DNA of 64,000 nucleotides from Azadirachta indica. Taxonomy: Eukaryota > Streptophyta > Magnoliopsida > Sapindales > Meliaceae. Shown here in pieces: positions 32,828-46,000 of this stretch (the stretch's first letter is position 1; every line of letters starts with the position of its first letter). Under the pieces are notes generated by a model. The model worked only from the letters and a program-made list of their open reading frames with translations, was not told the origin of the DNA and made no database searches. The stretch is from the NCBI GenBank assembly GCA_022749755.1, contig CM040453.1:18919368-18983367 (forward strand), read 5' to 3'. A program made the position numbers and the translations under genes.

Positions 32828-34781
32828 TCATATTCCATATCTGGGATGCACCTTCTTCTTCTTAACTTGGCAATTAGAATCAGTGATATTTGAAGTGATG
32901 CATCCAAATTTTCTCTTCATTTCTTTCCACAAGCTAATCTTCCCCTTTTTCTCATTATTATTATCATGCAAGTTGCAACTCCTCTCAAGTTCTCTCCTCA
33001 TCACAAAGCATTCTCTCTCAAGCTCCGTCACCTTATTGCTCATTATCTTGATTTCTTTCACTACTTCTTCCTGATCACCACAACTAATGACTTTTCTTTC
33101 ATCTTCCACCTCCTCCATTTCTTCCTTTATGATCATTTTGTCATCAGGAAATTGCACATCCTTAGCTATTTTATCTCTTAGTTGCAACTGTGCTACAAAC
33201 AACACTTGCACCACCACCCTCAAGGGCAATCTTTCGTTTTTTGCCGCATGGTCCCAAGCTTCCGGGGACATTTTCTGGCAATCCAATACTCGACACACCT
33301 CTTCTCTCTCTGATTCTGTCAGGTATCTATGCTTGTCTAAGTATATATCGATGGCAGTGTAAATTCCATCTGATTTTCTCTCTATCACTGAGGATACTGC
33401 AGTCGACATTTCTGCTACGGAAAGAAATGTACTCATCTTCAAATCTATGTCGGCTGCAATCTCTGCCAGGAATTCTTCAACGAGATCTGAAACTTTCATG
33501 TACCCTGAAATCTGAGAAGAAGGATAGCTGCCAAAGAAATTCCTCAGAATCCTCCATAAACACTCGGTATCGTATTGAACTTCCTTAGCATAACCTTGAG
33601 ATGGAATTAAGAGGTCTTTTGCTGTTGCCATATCAAGTTGTTTTCCAATTCTAATCTCATAACCAGTTCTGCAATTAGGATTAGCTTCCAAAGCAATTGC
33701 ATGTCGAAGCATTTCGAACAAAAATGTGCATGGAATGAGTCCTCTTTCATACGGCAAGAGTTTTTCCACTGCTTCAACAATATCCCTTTGAGGATTCCTC
33801 TTGTAAATTGACATTTTGTCATCCCCATTGTTAATGGTGATTGAGCTGAAAACCCATCGTTTTGCGTATTGACAAACGGATGCAGCCAAAAACTCTGCGG
33901 GCACCCCTCGCTGATTCATTGAACGAATTATGGCATCGAAAAACTTGAGAGACAGTGTTGTCAAATCGTCCGATTTCCAATCGAGAAAAAAGAGTCTTCT
34001 CCTTGTATCTGGCCTATATCCATCGTCGGCGTCCTCACTATCCTCATCACAGTTCAGATTCTTCATTGGTGCTCCAATAAGGCGGGGTTCAGTCTGCGCT
34101 TTTCTAACAAGAGACTCCAAGCAGGCATCAACAAGACCAAGCTGCACAGCCTGTTGAAGGAAATTTTCCGCAACTCGAAGAGCCTTTATGGTTTCACTCC
34201 AGCTGGGGAGAACTTTCTGTTCGAAGAAGGTTAAAGCCTTCCTCAACAGATTATCTCTGCAGTGGTTTTCAGTCATTTCCAAGTAGTGAGCGAGGACAAT
34301 GAGAGGTACAACATTTTCACTGGAAATTTGAATTTCAAAGCCATGGCAGAATTTTGCAACTAGCTCAAAAGTTTCAGCATCAGCTGGAATGCCTCGGAGG
34401 AAATAGTAGGGGTCTTGTTTAGGCTTCTCTTTGAGTATGGCAGCTAGTTTGGCTGATTTTCCCGCCAGAAGTTCCTACAAAATTATATTCAACAAAAACC
34501 TCAAATTAGAGAAATGGAGAGACAAATACTATACGATATTGAAGAGAAAAAGAAGGAAATAAGAAATTTCCTACTCTGTCCAAAATGAAAGGCACATTGT
34601 GCACATAGAGCTGTACATCAGTCAAGGATGTAGACTTTGCCAACCTGATAAATGAAGCCTGAAAATTCAGAGAAGAACAGAATGCAATATCTAAAAATGA
34701 ATATGTAAATGATATAAACAACTTACAGAGGGAGAAAAGAGCTTACCAGGTGGATGCATTGCGGCTATGCCTGTTGGCCAT
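32828..34781 (-). CDS. NPH3-family BTB/POZ protein (phototropic-responsive type), 3 exons
   Basis: Exons on the minus strand: 34747-34781 (ATG at 34781), 34575-34644 and 32828-34474; 1752 nt, 583 aa. All introns are GT-AG and exons sum to whole codons. A BTB domain starts at about residue 15 (LAKSTSLTDVQLYVHNVPF) and includes ELLAGKSAKLAAIL. The NPH3 domain spans roughly residues 170-480 and ends with the hallmark HAAKNERLPLRVVVQVLF. A coiled coil (KVTELERECFVMRRELE) and a Lys-rich tail follow. The family are plasma-membrane-linked adaptors of phototropins and probable Cullin3 ligase substrate receptors; this member's role is unknown. The start is inferred: the small first exon gives the only ATG in frame with the BTB domain that I found. 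Confidence 0.85.
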
Positions 34782-36531
34782 GTTTGTACTCTTCAACTAG
34801 CGTTTGCAGAAATCAGAAGTTCCTGTTGAAGTTTCTTATCCTAACAACTGAAGAAAACAGACTGCAGACTGAAGACTTCTGGATGAAGAAAGTCTATTAC
34901 AGGTTTTGCTCCGAGAAATTATGTCATAAATATCTGTCTTCAACCCTGCAAAATTTAAGTTATTGTACTGTTCTTTTGTATATTGGATTTCACTCATTGG
35001 AGTTGGAGATCACTTGACAGATAAGTTGTTTCTATTCTAGATGTGCTTATCATTGTTTCAAAGCAATAAGATCAGTTTCAAGATATCAATATGTTCCATT
35101 TTATCAGTCAACTTATATCCTCCATGAAAATTTTTAACCAATAAAGATCTAAATAATTTTAATACATTTTTCTGTGAAAGGATTAATGTAGAAACATATT
35201 CAATCACCTGCGCAAAGAAAAAAGAAAATCACCATTCGAATTCAAAACCTTTTGATCAAATGAACCCCGATATGACCATCATGATCAAGTTAAGAAGAAT
35301 GAAGCAGAGAACGAAGACAACTTACATCATGGGAGAAGAGAGACCAATAATACGGAATGCAAGAGTGATTTCTGTGATCTCTTTGACTCAAAAGAGTGAT
35401 ATCGCCAAGGTTGAGCGACGGTCAAAGTGAAACTTTCAATACAAAAGCAACGTTCAAAAATCAGATTCTCCTAAATGGATGGAGTTCTGGTATGTTGAGC
35501 ATCCCCATTGCATCTGCCACCTTGCTTTCGTATCTTAATTAGGATTTTGAGGAATAGAAAATTCAAAAGATAGGATTTAATATTTTCTCATAGAAATTTG
35601 TCAATATAATTTGTATTTTTGCAAATAAAAACATAATTTAGTTATTTATATCAAATAAGTCCCGAATCAGAAGACTACCATAACATATGTTATGAGAAAA
35701 TCATAAAAACTTAAGGATCAAATCTTATTAGCTAAAAATCAGTAAAACTTTTAAGGACCAAATCTTATTGCCGCATCTCAAATTAATCACCTGTTGAAAG
35801 TAATTGTGTAGAGATCAAATTACTGATGTATAAATAAATAATATCATTTAAATTTTTATATTTCATTACTAAAGTAGTTTGGAGTACTACTAAGAAGGGT
35901 ACACAAAATTGAATTTGTTTGGTTCAATTTTGTGTAAAAATCGAACTGAACTTCAAGTACATAAAGTTTATAATTGAATTGAACCAAAGTACAATAATTC
36001 GATGCGTTTAATTCCACAATTTGGTTCCAAGATTAGTTCCCACTTCTATTTACACCTCGAATAATTTCATATAAATCTTTGATTGTTTAAAAATTATAAA
36101 AAAATTTAAAATATACTTTTCCCTAAATTTATAGAAATAATTATTATTTTTATTTGTAATTTTTCATTTTAACCCAATTCAAATCCAACCAAACCAATTA
36201 ATTCATAACCAAACAAAATCAAACTCCTTTTTGAGACCGAATCGAACTTATTCGATTCGATTTGGCTCAGTTGGGCATTTTTGTCCGGCCCTATTATTAA
36301 GAAGCTTTTATTCTAAGAACTGAAGCAGCAGCAGTTTTGGAGAAGCATTTGATACGGTAAGTTATGCAAGAACATGCAACAAGTATCACAGTTGGTTTGT
36401 GGTTTGAAAGTCACGTATGTGCAACGATCCAAGACTTGCATTCCTGTATACATAGCTGGTACAAAATTATAATTCAGAAAGACATACAACGAATCTGAAC
36501 TCCAGTTTCTTCCCCAGATTGTTGAAGAAAA
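34782..36531. other. Intergenic, NPH3 to TatD
   Basis: NPH3 upstream region (5' UTR and promoter presumably within 34782-35500) and TatD 3' flank. Open frames here are short and unsupported. Holds the repeat at 35890-36300. Confidence 0.5.
35890..36300. repeat. Dispersed non-coding repeat with self-complementary TTGGTT/AACCAA blocks
   Basis: Many alternating blocks such as TTTGGTTCAATT, AATTGAACCAAAG, CCAACCAAACC and TTCGATTCGATTTGG. This type of GAACC/TTGGTT-rich sequence, with ends like GGGCATTTTTGTCCGGCC, is a common dispersed element in eudicot genomes (MITE- or SINE-like). The class was not determined and edges are approximate. Confidence 0.4.
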
Positions 36532-39500
36532 TTACTTTTCTGTTAGTAGTTTTGAACCTTCGTAAGAGAACAAGCGAACCGCATTTCTGTAGCTTAGTTC
36601 TGCAAGTTCTTCTTTGGTCATGTCCAGCAGTGAAGCAACATAGACGAGCACCTGAAATTAGAGTTATTAAAGTTTGTTATATATTAAAATGCACAAGGGT
36701 TTAATTCCTCGAGCATAAATCTAAAAATGTACGATGTGTAAAAGAAAAGAGCAAAAATAACAAGATAATGCTTATGATGAGAGGAAGGCTCCATTACATG
36801 ACTAGGTTAATAATTATTTATTCAAGCTTTAACACAATGAATCTGAGAAATTGAAGCCCACATTGGGATGATAATTTCTAGCTCAAAGATAAGAATTTCT
36901 GACTCATGTTACAAGAATTAAGGCATGTGAGGTACAACATGAGATTCAAGTCCATTATGGGGTGAGAAATTCTAACCCACAGTAGAACAATAAATTATAA
37001 TAGACAATGAAACATGAAATTCGAGCCCGCAATGGAAAGAGAAATTCTAGCCTGCATTGAGGCAAAATTCAGGCCCCACCATGATGAGGCTAGAAATCTT
37101 ACATTACAACGAGATGAAAAATTCAAGCCCAGACTGGCCTTTCAAGACAGTTTGATCAATGCAAGTATTACAAGTTATGCAACAGACACTCATTGTCTAC
37201 AGAAAATTAAAATTTTTGTGTCAATGAAGCTTTTATTCTTCTGCTTCATAAATGCTTCTCTTTACTTCACAGCAGTAAAAGCACGCCAGAAATCAGTAAG
37301 AAACAAGAAAGCAAAGGGCTTGAGTAGTTATAAATGTCCAAGGATTCCAGTAAATGTTTAAGATATTGGCTTTTAGTTAATCAGTAAAAGCAAGATTTTC
37401 AGAATACTTTTTATGAACCTAATCTTCAGACTTTCACACGAAGAGACTGCTGTCCAGGTAAAAAATGCGAGTACAAGTACAGAAATCTATTCATGTAATG
37501 CATTATGAAAAACAACACAGACTTAAGAGTCTAAGAAACATACATTATGAATGTTTGCTGGATGATTAAGCGTTTCTTTCGGCAGTCTTGATGAATCTTT
37601 TGAAGCATGGGACTGGTTATCAGATGCACTACCAACATCCGGCAAATTTTCTTCCTTTGCATAGAACTCTTGAGACAGGGAAGGATCTCCATCAACTAAA
37701 AAGAGAGAATCTAACTCTGCCTTTGGCAGAGCATCAGGTGCATCTGTCTCCAACAAAATCCTTTCCAAAGATATCTAACAGAAGCTCAAAATCAAGAATG
37801 CCAAAGATTTTGAAATAGCCAAGATGACTGAATTTGATGGACTTACCATTTTCAACATTTTCTTTGCCTTTTGTTCTTTCATAGGCATAAGAAATCCAGA
37901 GAAAGAAAAGTATGCACCAAGCTTTGAGAATTCAGGAACCATCTCAGCCGAACCCAGGTAAGAATGAAGAATGACACCAGCAGGGAAAGGTCCCATAGAT
38001 CTGAGGAAATAAAAATCACAGAGTAAGAAGAATGCATGTAAATTAAAGATGTTGTACGATAGGCCATAAAGAAGCAAGCAGCCTTGCCCAAACCTTATCA
38101 TTTAATAAATAGGTGTCATAAAGGAACGTAATCATAGGAAGGGAAAAAGAAATCATAAGCCATAAAGATGCTCTTGTAAACAGCACGTTGAAAACCTCAA
38201 ATCACTGAGTTTATAGAATGTATAACTAGCTCAGAATGACATGGAAGATAGTCTCACGGCTACATAAAAGCACACAACGGGCACATCTGATATTAAATCC
38301 ATTGGAGGAAATAAAATATTTTACCAGCTGTGATGAATAGTAAGTACATGGAACATGTCTTTCATATAGGCTAAAACCAGAAACCAAAGTAAATATTTAA
38401 CATTAATACTACTTTGCAAAGGAACCTACTCAATAACACTAAACAATCCTACCTGGATTAGAACACATCCTGCTTTAATTCTAACATCATTGAAGAAAGA
38501 CTAATATAAAAGAGCACAAAAGGGACCAGGCAGCCAATCCCAAAGCCAACACCCTTTAATCAAGCTGGGAATCAATTTAGTTATGCCACAAAGCAATAAC
38601 TCTGAGCTGCCCTTAGTACTACATCATACTGACTGTTGCTGTATAGATGCATAAGGAGACACAGCAAGAGACTAAAATAGCCAATAAATCCAAAGCATTT
38701 CAAGTTTATGGTACACTTCAGTGTTTCCAAAATCATTTAATTTCATCTTCCATCTGTTGAGACCCAGGCCTTCTAAATTTTCTTGGTATGGTTTGAAACT
38801 AACTTCTAAATGTTGGTTTGCTACGTAAGATCGCAAAATCTGAACTAGTCCAGTGCATTCCACGTTCATCCAAGGTTAAATAACAAAAGAGAGAAACAGA
38901 AGCTTCAATTTGTTTCATTGTTCCATCTTAAGAATCATCCATTATAAGTTATGAATCTGAGCTTTTGAACATGCATCTTAGATTTCATTATCCATGGTAA
39001 AACAGTATAACTTTCTGGAGCCTCGCTTTTACAAAAAGTTATACTTCTAGAGGGGGTCCTTTAATTCATCTTTTCCATATACGTATTCCATGATACTTTC
39101 ACACTCCATGTGAGTTGAAGAGATCATCGCTTTTCAGATTAACTATAAGCATTCTAGAACAGTTGTCACCAAGAAAGGCAATACAGTATTGGTGACTATC
39201 TTGTCCCACTGTTAAACCAGAGATCTTGATGAAGAAAAACCTTATTTCTAAAAATGATCCATTTAATTCCTAAACACCAATACAATCACCAGAACATCAT
39301 AAAACCTCTGACAGTGGACTACTATAGGGAAGAAACAAAGAAACCTTATACATTTCAAGTTTGCTGGCACATCAAAGATGTTGAAAATGATAAGCATCAC
39401 TAAATTTGTTTCAAATTTCAAACTGAGAAAGGGGAAGTCTAGAAGAACCAGGAATGGAGAAGAGTTCGTCAAAATTCAGCTTCCTCAAGCTTCACAGAGA

Positions 39501-41384
39501 AGCTTATTAAGGACTTAATGACCAGATAATACCAATGGCAGAGTGCAAGGGTTAAGAAAGCGGGTCTAATAAAAATGAGAGGATGAACAGCCTGTAACAA
39601 AACTCCAAACATTTTTAAACTCAGCCAAAATAGACAACATCCTTATCATAGTACCAACTCAGAACCTAGGTCTATGTTTCACAACATTTTAAGCTACCGT
39701 GAAACCATTTTCAGTTATCCTTTCAATAATCCTTCAGGGTAGAAATTCTTAAGTGAATCCAGAAGCATAAGGAATCATACTGCATTATCTCAAGCAGATC
39801 ACCAAATGCCCGAACACAGTGTATGGATGCTGGTCTTTTCAACTCTTTCGCAAGTTCAAGCTGTTGCCGGAATACTTCAACCTGGAGTGAGGAAAAAAAA
39901 GTATAAAACGGTTAAGATTCATCCAAGTTTGAGAATGAAAAAATTCAACATATTTACATTAAAAACAAAATATATGGGCCCTTTTACCATTCTGTATAAA
40001 TAAGCTATGCAGAGTGTAAGAAGGAGTGGAAAAATAATACAAACAAGCACATACATACCCGGTTCTGTGCAAATGTAACCAGGAAAGAAAGAAAGTGAAA
40101 CCTCTCCACTGAATTATAAAAATATAATTTAGGCCGTTTAAGAGGGCCTTTGCAACAGCCCCAGCAATAGCATGACAGAATTGCTCAACTTTAACAAACA
40201 AACCTTTAGGTGTTCTATTTGTATGAGACATAGCAGAGTACAGCCTCAATGACCAAGATAGAAAACAGATGCTAATTTTGTCTATATTTGGCAACGGGAG
40301 GTTATTCCAGTGCAATCTCCATTATGTAAGAGAAATTAGTTATCCAGTAGAATCAATATTGCTGTAGAAAATTCTAAAATTAAGTTTGCAATTGAACATG
40401 CAAATTCAAGTTCTCAATGACATTAGACATAAACAGATATCCAAATGAATTATATCCACAAAAAGCAGTTAAGGTATGAAGCTTCATTAGTGGTAACAAC
40501 TTCACAAACATGAAGCAAGGAAAAGTGAGCATAGCAAAACCTGATCCTTGAAGTCAATCTCCCTTCCCTTTGAACCTTTGTCTAAACCAATCTGAAAAAG
40601 TTCACATGCATGATTTCATTAGAGGTACTCTTAAACATGCAATAATTTCACACATTTCCCAGATCTTCATAGTACCCAAGATACATATACATTTAAATAA
40701 TTATCAAAGATAAAAACATATAATATAAAACAATCTAATTCCCAGCCTTTCATGTTCTAGGATTCCATGAGCAAAAAACAAAAGAGCATCAAAGCATGAG
40801 AAAAATTTATAGTTCACTTAAAAGCATAAGAGTTATAAGAATAACATTTCACTCTCGTTTACTCCAAACTTTTAAAAAAAAAAAAAAATGCAGACTAGAA
40901 TTGATCATCTTCTAACCTCACCAACAGCAGCAGCAGGAGTGGTCTCAAAAAAATCCTTGAGGGTATTGAACCAATTGGGAGTTCTCTCTTGAACAAACCT
41001 AAAAATCAAGAATATACAATTCATCATTCACGAAAAATCATCAAACAGTCCAGTAAATTTACAGGGGAAAAAAAGGTAGAGGGCAGAACTCAATAACAAC
41101 AAGTAGGTGTTCTTACCAGGGATGAAGCCCGAAACATGGGATTACAGAAGAATGATGTTCACTCATTTCTTTGACCAAGTGCCAATCTTTCTACAGAACA
41201 ATAAAATAATTCACAAGAAGAATGATACATCACAAAGGAAAGAAAATAAGGGTGTCCATACCTCGGTAACGCCATTCACAGCGAAATGAAGTACCCCAGA
41301 ATTGACAGTGTTGGCAATTAATTGAGGAGCCTTGTGAAAGATTCTCGGGTCTTGAAGGTGACAGTGTACATCAAACAGTTTCAT
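36532..41384 (-). CDS. TatD-type metal-dependent deoxyribonuclease, 8 exons
   Basis: Exons (minus): 41262-41384, 41117-41190, 40917-40998, 40541-40591, 39781-39881, 37847-38000, 37544-37774, 36532-36651; 936 nt, 311 aa, all GT-AG and in phase. Metal-site residues of the TIM-barrel amidohydrolase fold are all present: DVHCHL (His7, His9), Glu93 in VGEIGLD, His131 in SIHCVRAFGD, His156 in ILHSYLG, Asp206 in LLETDAPDALP. TatD enzymes are Mg-dependent 3'-5' exo/endonucleases linked to DNA repair and apoptotic DNA breakdown. After Asp206 a linker of about 50 residues (LDSLFLVDGDPSLSQEF and on) precedes the C-terminal helices; it is longer than in bacterial TatD. No targeting peptide is obvious. 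Confidence 0.9.
36840..37135. repeat. Degenerate minisatellite in TatD intron 7
   Basis: Recurring pairs like GAAATTCNAGCCCACAATGG and GAGAAATTCTAGCCCACATTG, about 20-25 bases per half-unit, repeat at least six times with drift. It lies wholly in intron 7 (36652-37543). Confidence 0.6.
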
Positions 41385-41711
41385 GGTTGCTCTGCTCCTA
41401 CTTCAACAGAGAATTTTTGTCAACTCCCATGTCTATCGAATAATAAGAATAAAAGGAGAAACAAGTTTGAGGAAGAGGCGTCTTCTCCAAGCTTTTCCTT
41501 TATTATAGTATTGGCCCTCAGCTTATCATCTTATGCATTTTGGCCCTTCTTGTAAATGGAAATACGCAAAGCAAGAGATAATGACCCACCCAGCCAAGCC
41601 ACCTTAAAGTTGCGGGAAACCTAACGTATGTCATCGAAAAAACGCCGGATATAGCTTTCAGACACCGGAAAGTAGCCAGAAAATGCATAAACTTGTCTTC
41701 TGAAATTAGGC

Positions 41712-41742
41712 GTGTATTTACACGACGTCGTCGTGAATACAC
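41712..41742. promoter_or_regulatory. Imperfect palindrome centred on GACGTC
   Basis: Arms GTGTATT-(TA)-CACGACG and CGTCGTG-AATACAC are reverse complements around a single T, apart from the two-base bulge. The centre contains GACGTC, a core bound by many plant bZIP factors. It lies 328-358 bases upstream of the TatD start. Confidence 0.6.
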
Positions 41743-42913
41743 TGCATTGACATCACCTCAGTGAGGTATAGTGCACATTCACGACATTTGATGTTGAATT
41801 GCAGACTAAGTCAAGAACATTCATAAACGGCCGCTTCGTGAAACAGGCCAACAAATTAATTCGCTCTGATAGTAAAAGTTGTAGCATCACATAGGACTAT
41901 TATGTTGTCACATATTCAAAGAGGGATTCTTTGACTTACACCTCAATACAAAATTTCATTCCTTAATTACATACTATTTAATTGTTGAAATTTAAATTAA
42001 AATCATATTTATATTATCCCTATAATAAAATTAGATAAAAACAATAACTTAAAATTTTTATTAATAAAAAGTTTGTAGTTTAAAATTTTCTGCTTAATAT
42101 CTTAATAATTAACCAAAAAAAATAATATTAAAAATAAAAAAATTTTATAAAATAGTTATATAAAAATTAACAGCATAAAATATAAACATTTTAAGTAAAA
42201 TTGAGAACACTAAAATTAAACACTTAATTAAAACACAAAACATAGGATTTTAGATGTTAAATTTATGTAATGATATGTAATGTATTGTATAGTCAACCCC
42301 ATTTTATAATAAAAACATCTACTCAATTAAAAATGAAAAAAAAATCTTTATAGTGAATATTGGGCAAAAAAAAATCTTGGGTGAAATTTATAACAAGAAT
42401 TGGTACCATAATTTTATTTATACTGTTTAAAGAAATTTTGTGAGTTCAATTAATTAGCACTCACTATGAATGAATGATTGTGCAAAATTCTAAATCATGC
42501 ACAATTTACTATCAACATATATTTTTTTTTTCATAGAACTACGAAGCTTAGAACCAAATCCGGCCTCTCCCACAAAAAGTATAGTTAGAATAATCAAATA
42601 TAATAATAATATATATTTCATGGTGAACAAGGAAGCACGTTAACTCAAAAACTCAAAAGCACTTCTGAAATGCATTCAAGACCACTAGTCACGCAGACCA
42701 AAAGCAAAATAGAGGAGAGGATCATAGAACGGCAAGAGAACACGTTGCCCACAAGCCAACCCGTGCCACAGAATCACCACTCAGCCAATCACAGCACAAC
42801 TTGTTGATCTCCTCTTCCCCACTTGAACAACCTGCGATAACGACCTTTTTTTCACTTTCATGCCTCTTCAAACTGTTCGAGGTATCTTGCTTTCTTAGAA
42901 ATTCGGCTTCGTG

Positions 42914-42920
42914 TATAAAT
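42914..42920 (+). promoter_or_regulatory. TATA box of the helicase gene
   Basis: TATAAAT in GTGTATAAATAGC, 167 bases before the ATG; a typical distance with a short 5' UTR. Confidence 0.55.
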
Positions 42921-43086
42921 AGCAAGTGCGAGATTTTGCCTGAGTACGAAAATCCCACTTCTCCCCTGACCTCATATTGCAGTTTGAGGCTCAAATTCAT
43001 AAACTTGTTGATATTTTTTATTCTGGGTCAGGATGAGATGATGTACGTAATTTATTGGGAAAATCGAGAAGTGGGTTGCGACTGAA

Positions 43087-46000
43087 ATGGAAGTGGGAGT
43101 TGCGTCGTGTTTGTTTTGTGGAAGCAGAAGCGTTCCTGCTATAACTAGAAAAGCGTTAGCTTTGACTGTGAGAAGGTCTAACGCTAATGTTCTGAATGCT
43201 GTGGCTCCTTTGCAATTTTCCTTCTGTTCGTCTTTTCGATCGATTTGTTTGTTCATTGGACACAGTTCAAATCCTTCGTTCACATTTCATCAACCCCTGC
43301 AGTTTGTTTGTGACAACAGCTACCGCAGCAGCAGTAGCACCAAGTCTGGTACTAGCACCAAGAAAAAGCCTAGAAACAAAAGCAGTGTTTTTACCAAATC
43401 GAGAATCCAAAAGACTAAATCTTTTTCCAGCACTAGTACTTCTACCAGGACCAATGTCAGCACTATGGTTGAAAAATCAGGTGGGGAGAAACAACGGGAG
43501 CAGCCTAAGAAGAGTAACAAGGCAGTAAGTGTTCGAACTTTGTACCAAAATGGAGACCCTTTGGGAAGAAGAGATCTAGGTAAGAGCGTAGTGAAGTGGA
43601 TATGCCAGGGAATGCGAGCAATGGCTTCAGATTTTGCTTCTGCAGAGGTACAGGGAGAGTTTTCTGAGCTGAGGCAGGGGATGGGGCCTGGTCTTACGTT
43701 TGTAATACAGGCACAGCCTTATTTGAATGCTATTCCCATGCCGCTGGGACTGGAGGCCATTTGCTTGAAGGCATGCACTCATTATCCGACTCTATTTGAT
43801 CACTTCCAGAGGGAGCTGCGTGACGTTCTACAGGAATTGCAGCAGAAATCATTGGTCCAAAATTGGCACGAGACTGAGTCATGGAAATTGCTCAAAGAGC
43901 TTGCTAACTCAGGTCGTTTTTCCTCTCTTGCTAACACTCTACTTTCCTTTTAACTGTTTGGGACCATTGACTTAAACTATGTGATGCCGTTAATTCTTTA
44001 ATCACTAAGAAAAACCGAGCATCCTTATTCAATATGATGATGGGAAATTATGTTGGCTAAGACAGCTAGTTTCTTTTTGGGGAAACTGTGTTAAGGTCCA
44101 CAATTATTGTTTGCACAAGTTAACCAATTTGTAGTTCAATTATGGTGCATTTGCAGCTCAGCATAGAGCTATTGTGCGCAAGCTGACGCAGCCAAAGCCT
44201 GTGCAAGGTGTTCTGGGAATGAATTTGGAGAGGGTCAAGATAATACAGGGGAGGATTGATGAGTTTACAGGGCGGATGTCAGAATTACTTAGTATAGAGA
44301 GGGATGCCGAATTGGAATTCACACAAGAGGAGTTGAATGCTGTTCCAAATCCCGATGAGAATTCTGATTCATCAAAGCCGATTGAGTTTTTGGTTAGCCA
44401 TGGCAGGGCTCCACAAGAACTATGTGACACCATCTGCAATTTGAACGCAGTCAGCACATCTACAGGTTACTTAGTAATTTGTCTTTACCTGGACTAATAA
44501 TTTCTTCAATGCAATGCTAATTAGGCTTTTGATTATTTCATGTGTTTGTGTGTTGTGAGCTAGCATCCGGTATTCCAATTTGGTTCACTGATATATTGGG
44601 GATTGGAATTTGTACACAGGACTAGGAGGAATGCATTTGGTGTTGTTTAGGGTTGAAGGAAATCATCGACTGCCACCTACAACCCTTTCACCTGGAGACA
44701 TGGTTTGTGTGAGGATTTGCAATAGTAGGGGTGCTGGTGCCACTTCTTGCATGCAGGGTTTTGTTCACAATTTTGGGGATGATGGTTCTAGCATCAGCAT
44801 TGCTCTGGAATCTCGCCATGGTGATCCCACCTTCTCTAAGCTCTTTGGCAAGAACGTGCGCATTGACCGTATCCAAGGATTGGCTGATACACTCACTTAT
44901 GAGGTATGGATTCCATACAATTAACCTTGGTGTACACATTGTTGAGAAACATTTTATTCTTACCATTTAAGGGCTTCTAAGGGTGAATTCAACTTGAGTA
45001 CTATAAGCCCTTGCTTGTGAATGATTCTTTATTATTCCCATTTTTTTGAATTCAAATACTTATGGTTATGTTCAGCATGCTATAAAAGTCTTGCAATATT
45101 CAGTTTTTAGTAGAGAATGGAATGGGCTAACAGATAGCTGAAAATTGTCATTGTTGTTTTGGTTCATACTGCTGAGGCTCTTCATCTGAGGAAACTCTGC
45201 ATGCTCTGTTCATGACTCTGCTTGAGTTTCCCATTTTACTTCATAATTGTTGTCTTCTGTCACTTAAACGAAGTCGCCCATCCTAATTTCTTCTGTTTCC
45301 CATTCCACAACATGTTCTCACATTCAAACTTGTAACATTTGATTAACATATAGATCCTTAACAACAGCTGGAACTTTCGAAGATGTCTCGTCAAGTTTGT
45401 TCTTCCTTTTCATTTATTAGTGTTGAAGAAAATAAAATTATATTGAACTCACTTGAATTTTATTTTTAAATCTAAGTATATAAACATGTTTTTTTATAGG
45501 CTGAAATAATAAGGCAATATAAACTAATAAACTTGGGAATCTTTAACAAATTATGAAAAGACTAATAATACCTGAACTAAAACTATACCTAATAACATTA
45601 AACTTAGTAAAACTAAACAAGTCTAATTTTAATTTCTAACACTCCCCCTCAAGCTAAAGCATATATATTAGTGATGCCCAACTTGGAACAAAGATACACA
45701 AAGATTCCTTTGTTTATAGCTTTAGCAAAGATGTCTCCAATTTGATCTTCCGACTTGATATATGGAGTAATGACCTCTTCTAAAGTAATAATCTGTCTAA
45801 TAAAATGACAATCTAACTCTATATGTTTAGTTCTCTCATGAAAAACTGGGTTGCTGGCTATATAAGTGGCCCTTCGATTCTCGCAATACATTATAGCCGA
45901 ACTCTTTACCTCAACCCCAAACTCTTCCAAAAGATTTTTAATTCACATCAATTCACAAGCTGTGTGAGCCATAGCCCATATTCCGCTTCAGCGCTAGACC

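Larger units (their letters stand above)
41385..43086. promoter_or_regulatory. Shared upstream region of the divergent TatD and helicase genes
   Basis: The two starts are 1703 bases apart on opposite strands. The interval is AT-rich between 41950 and 42600 and holds a palindrome (41712-41742) near the TatD side and a TATA box (42914-42920) near the helicase. No gene is seen in it; open frames at 41518-41742 and 42722-43085 look like chance. Confidence 0.6.

Noticed and set aside
33087..33588. Plus-strand open frames of 91 and 132 codons
   Set aside because: They are antisense shadows of the NPH3 exon 3, which has the family motifs.
37014..37361. 115-codon plus-strand frame
   Set aside because: Lies in TatD intron 7 and partly in the minisatellite; no domain.
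42722..43283. Overlapping frames before and across the helicase start
   Set aside because: They lie in the promoter/5' UTR or antisense of exon 1 and show no family similarity.
43196..43528. 110-codon plus-strand frame within helicase exon 1
   Set aside because: Shadow in another frame of the first helicase exon.
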